DNA of 64,000 bases from Oceanicola sp. 22II-s10i (GTDB lineage: Bacteria; Pseudomonadota; Alphaproteobacteria; Rhodobacterales; Rhodobacteraceae): contig NZ_AQQU01000014.1 in assembly GCF_002210105.1 (NCBI RefSeq), positions 1-64,000 on the forward strand, in the 5' to 3' direction. This document shows, one piece after another, positions 16,540 to 24,117 of this stretch (position 1 is the first letter of the stretch; each line of letters begins with the position of its first letter). A program made the translations under genes and the position numbers. The notes under the pieces were generated by a model, which did not search any database, was not told the DNA's origin, and saw only the letters and a program-made list of their open reading frames with translations.

Positions 16540-17736
16540 TCAGCGGTCTTTTTGGTTGACGATCAGTTCTGCATTTTCGGGTAGTTCCGAAACAATGTTC
16601 ACCTCGTCAGCACGAATTCGTGCATGCAGTTTGAAGGTATCAGCGGCGGCTGCTTCTGCGGCGGAAGCGTCGGCACCGTCTTCCAGCACAAGCGAGAGGC
16701 GGATCATGTCGCGATCGTTCTCGCGCGTTACCACGGCCTGCGCGGCCTTTGCGCCCGGCGTGCCGATGACAACTTCTTCAACCACGCGCGGATAAACGAA
16801 AATCTCGCGCACTTTGACCGCTGCCCCGACCCGTCCCTGCAATGCTGAAATCCGGCTGACGGTGCCATCCGCGTTGCTTTCCAGGGCAAAGGCGCTGTCG
16901 CCGGTGCCGAACCGGATCATCGGCCAGGTGGAATCGCGCGCGGTCACGACAACCTCGCCAGGATCGCCATGAGCGACCTGTTCGCCGCTGACCGGATCGC
17001 AGATCTGCACCACGCGGTCGGGATGAACCAGGTAGCCTTCGCCGCCATCCTCATAGGCGACAAGGCCCAGATCGGCGGTGGCATAGGCGGCCCAGGTGGA
17101 CACGCCGTATTCGGCCTCGATCCGGCGGCGCTTGGCCATCCAGTCGCCCATCTCACCGCCGAGGAAGGCTGTCTTCACCTTCCATGCGTCGCGGCCATAG
17201 GTTTCGATCACCTTGTCCGCCAGCGTCAGGAAAAACGCGGTCGAAGCGCAGATCGAAGTCACGCCGGTTTCGGCGATGATCTGTGCCTGAAGCTCCGTAT
17301 TGCCGACGCCTCCGGGGATCACCGTGGCGCCTGCGGCCTGTGCCGCTTCGTCGAACAAAAGCCCCGCGGGCACCAGATGATACATCCAGGTGTTCAGGAT
17401 GATATCCCCCGGCCCCACGCCTGCCGCCTTGAACAGCCGGTCAAGGCCGTGGCCGCCACCGTCCGAAAGGGCCGGTTCGAAAATCGGGCCGGGGGACACG
17501 TAGATCCGCCCGACATCCTTCAGATCCGAGGCCAGGAACCCGCCAAAGGGCGGGTTCTCGCGCTGGATCTTCAGAAGCTCTTCTTTTTTCATCACTGGAA
17601 GACGCGAGAGGTCCGCCACCGATGTGACAGCTGCCGGATCGAATCCGGCAGCCGTAAATCGCGATTTCAGGCCAGGAGCTTTTTCGGCCGCAGCGGCATA
17701 GGCTTGAGCTATATCTTTGTAGATATCATCAGACAT
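16540..17736 (-). CDS. Phenylacetate-CoA-ligase-like (PaaK family) protein with degenerate P-loop
   Basis: 398 residues from ATG 17736, which is 7 bases from AGGAGG; an ATG two codons earlier is too close to it. The fold signature of PaaK-type adenylate-forming enzymes is visible: a C-terminal GRVGAAVKVREIFVYP and ENAELIVNQK. The P-loop SSGTTGKP of active ligases is replaced by VSPGPIFEP (about residues 80-88), where the protein otherwise aligns well. Such homologues occur in ACAD gene clusters, and their chemistry is unclear. It may activate an acid by a modified mechanism, bind an acyl-adenylate or CoA ester, or be inactive. It is followed 27 bases downstream (minus strand) by remnants and preceded by a crotonase gene. 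Confidence 0.78.
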   Translation of the reverse strand: MSDDIYKDIAQAYAAAAEKAPGLKSRFTAAGFDPAAVTSVADLSRLPVMKKEELLKIQRENPPFGGFLASDLKDVGRIYVSPGPIFEPALSDGGGHGLDRLFKAAGVGPGDIILNTWMYHLVPAGLLFDEAAQAAGATVIPGGVGNTELQAQIIAETGVTSICASTAFFLTLADKVIETYGRDAWKVKTAFLGGEMGDWMAKRRRIEAEYGVSTWAAYATADLGLVAYEDGGEGYLVHPDRVVQICDPVSGEQVAHGDPGEVVVTARDSTWPMIRFGTGDSAFALESNADGTVSRISALQGRVGAAVKVREIFVYPRVVEEVVIGTPGAKAAQAVVTRENDRDMIRLSLVLEDGADASAAEAAAADTFKLHARIRADEVNIVSELPENAELIVNQKDR

Positions 17737-17763
17737 TTCCATGCCTCCTCGTCCAATCTGGTG

Positions 17764-18573
17764 TTAAAGCGGGCAGTCCTTACGGAAGTTCGGCGCGCGC
17801 TTCTCGCGGTGCGACAACACACCTTCCTTGACGTCCTCGCTCATGAAGCCAAGCATCTCCAGCGCGGTCGACGCATCAAAGATCGGCCCGGCCTGGCGCA
17901 GCCAGTTGTTCAGCGAATACTTGGTCCAGCGAATCGCGCTTTGCGAGCCGTTGGCCAGTTCGACGGCTGTATCCAGCGCGATCTGCTGCAGCTCGTCATC
18001 CTCGACGCACATTGATACCAGACCGATACGCTCGGCCTCTTCGCCCGACACCGGCTTGCAGGTCATCAGATAGTATTTCGCCTTGGCCATCGAGGTCAGC
18101 AGCGGCCAGATAATCGCCGCGACGTCACCGGCGGCAACACCAAGGCGGGGATGACCATCGACAATCTTGGCCTTCTTTCCGGCGATCGAGATGTCGGCCA
18201 GGATGGCAACCACAAGGCCTGCGCCGGCCGCAGGGCCATTGATCGCGGAAATGATCGGCTTGTTGCAGTTGATGATGTTATAGACGAGATCCTTGGCTTC
18301 TTTCCACGTCTTCATGATCTCGTGCGAATTGCCAATCATGTTTTCGATAAGGCTGAAATCACCCCCGGCGGAAAATGCCTTGCCCGCACCGGTCACGATG
18401 ACCGAATTGATGTCTGGGTCACGGTCGATATCGATCCACATGTCCGTCATCTGGGTGTGGGTTTCGGCATCGACCGAGTTGAATGTCTCGGGCCGGTCGA
18501 ACGTGATGCGCAGGACGCGATCCGCCGGGTAGTCAAATTTCAGTTTATCGTATTTTGCATAACGATCCGACAT
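17764..18573 (-). CDS. Enoyl-CoA hydratase/isomerase family protein
   Basis: 269 residues from ATG 18573 with GGAGGAAAT before it; a longer in-frame extension overlaps the neighbouring ACAD gene and is not family-like. Crotonase elements are AFSAGGDFS and NGPAAGAGLVVAILAD. Neither of the two catalytic Glu residues of classical hydratases is in place (Leu in GAGLVV; GHPRLGVAAGD at the second site), which places it in a distinct crotonase subfamily. It is inside the minus-strand operon that runs from 22,026 down to 16,540. Hydratase or isomerase function is inferred from the fold only. Confidence 0.87.
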   Translation of the reverse strand: MSDRYAKYDKLKFDYPADRVLRITFDRPETFNSVDAETHTQMTDMWIDIDRDPDINSVIVTGAGKAFSAGGDFSLIENMIGNSHEIMKTWKEAKDLVYNIINCNKPIISAINGPAAGAGLVVAILADISIAGKKAKIVDGHPRLGVAAGDVAAIIWPLLTSMAKAKYYLMTCKPVSGEEAERIGLVSMCVEDDELQQIALDTAVELANGSQSAIRWTKYSLNNWLRQAGPIFDASTALEMLGFMSEDVKEGVLSHREKRAPNFRKDCPL

Positions 18574-18601
18574 GGTTCTATTTCCTCCGTGGGGTATTGA
18601 G

Positions 18602-19753
18602 TCAGCCAGGCAGTCCCAGGACGGCCTTGGACAGGATGTTTCTTTGGATTTCGTTCGATCCACCGTAGATCGTGGTAGGTCTGGCCTTGTAGAAACTCGC
18701 CAGAACATCGACACTTACGTTGCCGACCTGAAGCGGCCCGATGGAGCCGCCATCGGGACCGGCTGCTTCGATCATCAGCTCGGTGATGCGCTGGAAGCAT
18801 TCAGTCACCCAAATCTTCAGCATGGACACATCCGCACCGAGCGTCTCGCCACGTTTGAGCTGATCTGCAAAACGGGCATAAAGCGCGGCATGATCTTCCA
18901 CATCCAGTGCCGCCTGGGCAAAGCGGTCACGGAACACCGGATCGTCAAACGCGCCACGGCCACGGGCAAAGCTTTCAAGCTGTCCCAGAGCGTTCTGGGC
19001 CAGACTTGGCGAACCGATGAAAATGCGTTCGAAGCTCAAGAGAGCCTTGGCCATCGTCCAACCCTTGTTCAGCTCGCCCACGAGGTTCTCGCGGGGCGTC
19101 CGTGCATTGTCAAAGAAGACCTCGCAAAACTCGGTCTCGCCCGACAGGGTCGTGATGGTGCGCACCTCGACTCCGGGTTGATCCATCGGAGCGAGCAGGA
19201 AACTGATGCCCTGCTGTTTCTTCGGCGCATCGGGATCGGTGCGCACCAGCATGAAAATATGCGTGGCGTCATGCGCCATCGTGGTCCAGATCTTCTGTCC
19301 GTTGATGACAAAGTCGTCGCCGTCAATCTCTGCGCGTGTGCGTAGGTTCGCCAGATCGGACCCGGCGCCGGGTTCCGAATAGCCCTGACACCAGATATCT
19401 TCGCAACTCAGGATACGCGGCAGCCAGTAATCTTTTTGTTCCTGGGTGCCGAATTTGATGATCAGCGGCCCGACCATCTGCACGCCCATGTCGCGGCCGC
19501 GATTGACGCCCCAGCGCTGCTGCTCTTCGTAAAAGATCAGCAACTTGGCGGCGTTCAGCCCCATACCGCCGAATTCAGCGGGCCAGGCTGGCGCGACCCA
19601 GCCCTTGGCGTGAAGCTTGCGGTGCCAATGTTCGATCTCGGCGAACTTCGGTCGGTGCGGCAGGTGACGCAGCTCCTCGGGATATTCCGCCTCGAAGAAC
19701 TGGCGCACTTCTTTGCGGAACTCTGCATCGGTCATAGCGCTCCAGTCGGTCAT
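18602..19753 (-). CDS. Acyl-CoA dehydrogenase, catalytic (alpha-type) subunit
   Basis: 383 residues from ATG 19753, whose ATGA overlaps the stop of the upstream ACAD gene; this overlap chose the start. FAD/substrate motifs are GYSEPGAGSDLANLRT and NGQKIWTTMAHDA. The likely base is Glu242 in LSFERIFIG, the isovaleryl-CoA-dehydrogenase position, while the C-terminal motif is YGGSNEIQRNI (Gly in place of Glu). This is the pattern of the larger partner in actinobacterial heteromeric steroid side-chain dehydrogenases (ChsE / FadE26-FadE34 group). Tight coupling with the next ACAD gene supports an alpha2-beta2 enzyme. Confidence 0.9.
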   Translation of the reverse strand: MTDWSAMTDAEFRKEVRQFFEAEYPEELRHLPHRPKFAEIEHWHRKLHAKGWVAPAWPAEFGGMGLNAAKLLIFYEEQQRWGVNRGRDMGVQMVGPLIIKFGTQEQKDYWLPRILSCEDIWCQGYSEPGAGSDLANLRTRAEIDGDDFVINGQKIWTTMAHDATHIFMLVRTDPDAPKKQQGISFLLAPMDQPGVEVRTITTLSGETEFCEVFFDNARTPRENLVGELNKGWTMAKALLSFERIFIGSPSLAQNALGQLESFARGRGAFDDPVFRDRFAQAALDVEDHAALYARFADQLKRGETLGADVSMLKIWVTECFQRITELMIEAAGPDGGSIGPLQVGNVSVDVLASFYKARPTTIYGGSNEIQRNILSKAVLGLPG

Positions 19754-20874
19754 TGTGCTGCCCCCTCTGCTTCGCGTGCCTCGAACCATATCCGCCTGTG
19801 ATAGGCATCGTCGCCCAACCAGGCCGACAGCACCAGCGCCCGGTTCAGGTAGAGCCCGATATCGAACTCATCCGTGTACCCGACGGCCCCGTGCAGCTGG
19901 ATGGCGTCGCGGGTGATTTTCTTGGCGGCCGTGACGGCGCGCGCTTTGGCGCGGCTGGCAATCGGGGCCCGAACCTTCGGATCGGTTTCGCTGTCCATCT
20001 GCGCAAGCGCCTCCCGCACTCCGGCCTGCGCGACCTCGCACATCACGTTGAGGTCGACGGCACGGTGCTGGATGACCTGGAATGATCCGATCGGCTTGTC
20101 GAACTGCTCCCGCGTCTTGATGTAGTCGAGCGTGATCTCGAAGGCGCGCTCGCTCAGGCCGACAAGCTCGGCCGCGGCAAGCGCCGTTGCATCGGCGACA
20201 GCCTCGGCCAGTGCAGTGAGAACCGCACCGCTGCTGGCCAATTCCGCGGCCGGAGTTCCCGAAAACGAAAGCTCGCCCAGAGAGCTGCCATCCGCCTGCG
20301 TCTGCTTGTCGATGACAAGCCCCTGCGCGTCTGCCTCAGCCAGAACCAGAACCGGACCATCATCCTGTTCGGCCACGACAAGGAACCCGTGCGAACCGAT
20401 CGCACCGACGACCCAGGCCTTGCCACCGGTCAGCTTTCCGTCCGCGTATCGGCAGGTCGCATCGGCAGGCGCCCCGTCGGGGCCGCGTTCCTGCCAGGCA
20501 ACCGCCAATGAAATTTCGCCGCCGATGAGCTGTGCCATCTTCGGATGATCCGGACAAAGGCGGCGCAGAAGGCCGAGGCTCAGACCGATCGTCGACACGA
20601 CCGGTTCCGGGGCAATCACACGGCCGACTTCCTCGGCGATGACACCCCCGGCGGCTAGGCCCATGCCAAGCCCGCCCTGATCTTCGGGCACCGCCACGCC
20701 GAAAACACCGGCCTCGGCGAGTTCCCGGACCATCTCCGCATCGAAACCGCCCCTGGCATCACGAAGTTTTCGGGCTCTGTCACTTCCGCCCGCCCGTTCA
20801 AACAACGTGCGCGCGCTCTCGCGCAACAGGCGAAGGTCTTCTTGTTCGCTGAAAAGGATATCAGTTTGTGTCAT
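19750..20874 (-). CDS. Acyl-CoA dehydrogenase, partner (beta-type) subunit
   Basis: 374 residues, more divergent than its neighbour. The ACAD fold is visible through VPEDQGGLGMGL, GKAWVVGA, and the C-terminal REQFDKPIGSFQVIQHRAVD and AVGYTDEFDIGLYLNRA. There is no EGT motif and no Glu at the isovaleryl position (VGLSERAFEI lies elsewhere in the fold), so it may not be catalytic by itself. In steroid-type heteromeric dehydrogenases one subunit supplies the base and the other part of the FAD site. Its stop overlaps the start of the catalytic subunit by 4 bases, and its own start overlaps the upstream MaoC gene by 14. Confidence 0.87.
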   Translation of the reverse strand: MTQTDILFSEQEDLRLLRESARTLFERAGGSDRARKLRDARGGFDAEMVRELAEAGVFGVAVPEDQGGLGMGLAAGGVIAEEVGRVIAPEPVVSTIGLSLGLLRRLCPDHPKMAQLIGGEISLAVAWQERGPDGAPADATCRYADGKLTGGKAWVVGAIGSHGFLVVAEQDDGPVLVLAEADAQGLVIDKQTQADGSSLGELSFSGTPAAELASSGAVLTALAEAVADATALAAAELVGLSERAFEITLDYIKTREQFDKPIGSFQVIQHRAVDLNVMCEVAQAGVREALAQMDSETDPKVRAPIASRAKARAVTAAKKITRDAIQLHGAVGYTDEFDIGLYLNRALVLSAWLGDDAYHRRIWFEAREAEGAAQ

Positions 20875-21310
20875 TTTGTTTTCGCTGGATCATCACGGGG
20901 GTGTCGGTCGAAAAAACGACCTCGCCCTCGGGGTTTTTGGCGCTGAGCGTATAGTGCAAAACACCTCTGTCGGGCTTGCTTTTTGACGGTGTGACCGAGT
21001 TGACCGTCAGTTCGACATCAAGGGGTTCGTTCGGGTGCACAGGCCGCAGCCAGCGCAAATTGTCAAAGCCCATGCCGCCGATATTGGCAACATCGACCAT
21101 CATCTCGGTCATGACCGGCTTGAACACCTCAAGCATGGTCTGAAAGCCCGAGGCGATCAGGCTGCCATGTATGGCGGTTGCATAGTCTTCATCGGTGTGC
21201 AGCCGCTGCGGATCCCATTCCTTGGCAAAGGCCTTTATTGAATCCGCGCTCATCGGAGCGCTGCGAAAGCGATAGACTTGGCCCGGCGAGAAGTCTTCCA
21301 GATACCTCAA
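20861..21310 (-). CDS. MaoC-family dehydratase (single hot-dog)
   Basis: 149 residues. It carries a hydratase-2 motif, FAKEWDPQRLHTDEDYA (about residues 28-44), with the Asp33/His38 pair that activates water on a 2-enoyl-CoA. The later stretch MGFDNLRWLRPV is also typical. It overlaps the ACAD gene downstream by 14 bases and the transglutaminase-like gene upstream by 4, so all three are translated as a coupled unit. It would take the product of the ACAD pair. Single hot-dog proteins of this type may pair with another hot-dog protein, and the double hot-dog at 23,237 is nearby. Confidence 0.87.
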   Translation of the reverse strand: MRYLEDFSPGQVYRFRSAPMSADSIKAFAKEWDPQRLHTDEDYATAIHGSLIASGFQTMLEVFKPVMTEMMVDVANIGGMGFDNLRWLRPVHPNEPLDVELTVNSVTPSKSKPDRGVLHYTLSAKNPEGEVVFSTDTPVMIQRKQNDTN

Positions 21311-22026
21311 GAGGCACCCTCCTTTGCGAAACCGTCATCGTATCCGCTCGCATCCTTGGATATCCGGATGCGGTTGAATTCTTCCAGCTTCGGATAGGTT
21401 TCCTTGAACGCCACCAGGAACTCACCCATCGGCGCGTCGAAATAGAGACCACGGTCGTTCACATATTCCATGTGCCGGTGATTCTGTTCGTCGAACTCAT
21501 GAAAGAGCGCGTCGTGATAGCCGTCGAAGACCAGGGGTTTGACCCCGAATCTTTCACACAGTTCCATGTTGAATGCAGGTGTCACCTTGTAGGCCTCATT
21601 CCCCAACCACAGCTGAACATAGCCGTGGTAGATAAAGAGATCGGTCCCCATCAACTCCTGCAACTTGGGTGTATTCAGGTGGTTGCGCACATCCGCGAAC
21701 CCCAGAGCGGCGGGGATACCCACAGCACGCAAACAAGCCGCCAGAAGAATTGCCTTGGGAACGCAAAACGCCGCTTCCGCCCCAGCGATACGGCTGGCAC
21801 GGTAAGAGTCCTCATCCAGCGCAAAACAATAGGGATCATAGCGAATATCGTCGCGCACCGCTTCGAACAGGCGGATCGCCTTGTCGCGATTGGTTGCGCC
21901 CACAGGGAGATCACGCAAAGCCGATGTCACGAAACCCTGCACTTCCAAGCTATCGCTTTCCACAAAGCGCGATGGCATGACATAACGCTCAGCTTCAGTC
22001 GGCAGGTTATCGTCAGACTTGTCCAT
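21307..22026 (-). CDS. Transglutaminase-like domain protein in acyl-CoA operon
   Basis: 239 residues with a transglutaminase/protease-like core. Cys88 is in FCVPKAILLAACLRAVGIPA, His134 in YHGYVQLWLG, and the third site reads KVTPAFN, so Thr149 stands where the usual catalytic Asp would be. The C-terminal part holds HMEYVNDRG. There is no signal peptide, so it is cytosolic. It opens the minus-strand operon just downstream of promoter site 2 and is coupled by ATGA to the MaoC gene. What a transglutaminase fold does in acyl-CoA breakdown is not known to me; amide or thioester hydrolysis or transfer is conceivable. I believe the Thr variant is common in this subfamily. Confidence 0.8.
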   Translation of the reverse strand: MDKSDDNLPTEAERYVMPSRFVESDSLEVQGFVTSALRDLPVGATNRDKAIRLFEAVRDDIRYDPYCFALDEDSYRASRIAGAEAAFCVPKAILLAACLRAVGIPAALGFADVRNHLNTPKLQELMGTDLFIYHGYVQLWLGNEAYKVTPAFNMELCERFGVKPLVFDGYHDALFHEFDEQNHRHMEYVNDRGLYFDAPMGEFLVAFKETYPKLEEFNRIRISKDASGYDDGFAKEGAS

Positions 22027-22039
22027 TGGCCCCTCCTTT

Positions 22040-22069
22040 TTTCTAACAAATGTTAGATTACCGATTCAA
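22040..22069 (-). promoter_or_regulatory. Promoter of the transglutaminase-MaoC-ACAD operon with overlapping operator (site 2)
   Basis: On the minus strand TTGAAT (22069-22064) and TAGAAA (22045-22040) are 18 bases apart. TCTAACAAATGTTAGA (22042-22057) is a perfect 7-bp-arm palindrome that covers the -10. A GGAGG ribosome site and the ATG at 22026 follow closely. This is the same operator as sites 1 and 3-6. Confidence 0.65.
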
Positions 22070-22089
22070 AACCTGCCCGTCAACGGGAT

Positions 22090-23226
22090 TTACTCTGTCT
22101 TTGGTTGGTCCACGCCATAACGCGTATTGTCTTCGCCCAGAGTGGCTGCAACTCCGACCGAATTTCCGGAAGAACGGAACTCCGGCGCAATTGGCAGCGG
22201 TAAAGCAGGCGCGTCCCGGCCGGAGATTTTTACTGTCCGCCCGAACACGTCACGCGCTTTGAAATGCGGGTCATGTGCCGCCTCGGCGGGCGTTTTCACG
22301 ACCGAACAGCAGCAATCTGCCGCTGCCAGCAAAGGCTCCCAATGGGTCGAGGGATGTTCCCTCAGACGACGTGCAACCTCCGCGGCACAGGCATTTGGAT
22401 CGGACCAGTCATCGCGAAGGGCCACCGGCAAACCAATGACATCGCAGAACAACTGCCAAAACTTTTCTTCCAACGCGCCGACGGCGATCTGACGCCCATC
22501 CGCAGCCGAATAAAGCCGATACCGGGCCAGGCCACCCGTCAGACGGCTGCCACCGCTTTCGATGTTCTGCCCGGCAATCACACCTTCGGCATGGGCCCAA
22601 TAGGCAAAGGCGAACGCCCCCTCGGCCATTGCGATATCCAGATGCGTCCCCTGCCCGCTTGCCTGGCGCGCAATCAGGGCCAGCAGGATATTCATCACCG
22701 CAGGATAGGTTCCGCCTCCGATATCGGCGACCAGCCCGAACGGGGCCGTTGGCTGGTCATCCGGTCCGCGACTGAGCGACAGGTTACCCGCATCACCGAC
22801 GTAGTTGAGATCGTGGCCGGCGGCGCTGGCCTTTGGTCCGGTCTGGCCATAGCCGGTGATCGAACAATAGATGAGACCGGGATTGATCTTTCGCACCGCT
22901 TCATAACCAAGCCCCAGCCGGTCCATCACGCCGGGACGGAACTGCTCTACCAGAACATCGGCCCTCTCGATCAAGGGGCGCAGACGTTCCACTGCGCCCC
23001 TTGACTTGAGGTCGATGGCCACCGATCGCTTGCCGTGGTTCAACACGGCAAATCCGATGCTCTCTCCGTCGATCTTGGGCTCGGTTTGGCGCGCGTCCTC
23101 GCCGACTCCGGGACGCTCGAACTTGATCACTTCGGCGCCAGCCTCGGACAGCATGAGCGTCGCCATCGGACCGGGAAGAAGTGTGCTGAAATCCAGCACC
23201 AGGATATCCTTGAGCGGTTGAGCCAT
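22090..23226 (-). CDS. CaiB/BaiF (family III) CoA-transferase
   Basis: 378 residues from ATG 23226; a GTG two codons earlier is possible. Family marks are LKDILVLDFSTLLPGPMATL, GAEVIKFERPG and AGHDLNYVGDAG, with the likely nucleophile Asp near residue 147. It would transfer CoA from a donor acyl-CoA to the acid handled by this operon. It is 10 bases after the double hot-dog hydratase gene on the same strand, so it belongs to the minus-strand unit that starts at 25,650. The C-terminal residues lie close to the palindromic promoter of the next operon. Confidence 0.9.
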   Translation of the reverse strand: MAQPLKDILVLDFSTLLPGPMATLMLSEAGAEVIKFERPGVGEDARQTEPKIDGESIGFAVLNHGKRSVAIDLKSRGAVERLRPLIERADVLVEQFRPGVMDRLGLGYEAVRKINPGLIYCSITGYGQTGPKASAAGHDLNYVGDAGNLSLSRGPDDQPTAPFGLVADIGGGTYPAVMNILLALIARQASGQGTHLDIAMAEGAFAFAYWAHAEGVIAGQNIESGGSRLTGGLARYRLYSAADGRQIAVGALEEKFWQLFCDVIGLPVALRDDWSDPNACAAEVARRLREHPSTHWEPLLAAADCCCSVVKTPAEAAHDPHFKARDVFGRTVKISGRDAPALPLPIAPEFRSSGNSVGVAATLGEDNTRYGVDQPKTE

Positions 23227-23236
23227 CTTCACTGCC

Positions 23237-24094
23237 TCAGGCGAAGCGCGCCGCGCCGTTGTTCAGAACAACCACGTCGCGTGCCGGAATAGATGCTCGA
23301 AACCGGGCCTCGCCGTCCTCTTCCCAGATTTCGAACCGCACGGTTTCGCCGGGATAGACCGGAGCTGAGAACCGAACATCCAGACCGACAAGCCGGGCAG
23401 AATCATAGTCAAGCAACGTCTTTAGAATCGCCCGGGCCGCCAGCCCATAGGTCGCCAGACCATGCAGGATCGGGCGGTCGAACCCGACAGAACGGGCCAC
23501 ATCCGGGTCAGCGTGAAGCGGATTGAAATCACCGCTGAGACGATAAATAAGGGCTTGGCGCGGCAGGGTATCGATATCACATATATGATCAGGCGCCCGA
23601 TCAGGCAGCACTGCGGGTGCCGGACCCGCCTGGTTTTCACCGCCAAACCCCCCATCACCGCGACAGAAAGCCGACATCGCCACGCGCGCTAGTTTTTCGC
23701 CGCTGTCCGCGTCGATAATATCGCGGCTTTGGTAAATGACGGCTCCCTTGCCCTCGCCCTTGTCGGCGATGAAGTCGATCTTGCTACGGCCGACAAGCCG
23801 GGCATGTGTCGGCAGCGGCTTGTAGATGTCGAGCCACTGTTCGCCGTGCAGCACTTTCTGCCAGTTTACGCCGGTCTTGGGATCGCGCAGCCAGAAGCCG
23901 GGATACCCCAAAATAACCGCCATCGAGGGAACTGCCTTCAGCCCGTCTTCATAGACATAGGCCAGCTCCTTTTTGTCGGTCGGATCCTCACCGAACCCAA
24001 GGCCGAGTGCATACAGGATGGTATCCCGCTCGGTTAGCGTCTGTTCGATTTCCTCAAAGTCCCAGTTCGACAGTGCATCGAAATCCAATGGCAT
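23237..24094 (-). CDS. Double hot-dog enoyl-CoA hydratase (MaoC / hydratase 2 type)
   Basis: 285 residues made of two hot-dog domains. The N-terminal one lacks catalytic residues; the C-terminal one carries YRLSGDFNPLHADPDVAR (about residues 182-199), the classical hydratase 2 motif with Asp and His, followed by RPILHGLATYG. This is the layout of eukaryotic MFE-2 and of bacterial hydratases acting on bulky or branched 2-enoyl-CoAs. It lies 23 bases downstream of the Ltp2-like gene. Hydration of the ACAD product followed by cleavage at the next gene would be a logical order. Confidence 0.9.
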   Translation of the reverse strand: MPLDFDALSNWDFEEIEQTLTERDTILYALGLGFGEDPTDKKELAYVYEDGLKAVPSMAVILGYPGFWLRDPKTGVNWQKVLHGEQWLDIYKPLPTHARLVGRSKIDFIADKGEGKGAVIYQSRDIIDADSGEKLARVAMSAFCRGDGGFGGENQAGPAPAVLPDRAPDHICDIDTLPRQALIYRLSGDFNPLHADPDVARSVGFDRPILHGLATYGLAARAILKTLLDYDSARLVGLDVRFSAPVYPGETVRFEIWEEDGEARFRASIPARDVVVLNNGAARFA

Positions 24095-24117
24095 TTGCTT
24101 TCCTCCCTTAGTTGCCG

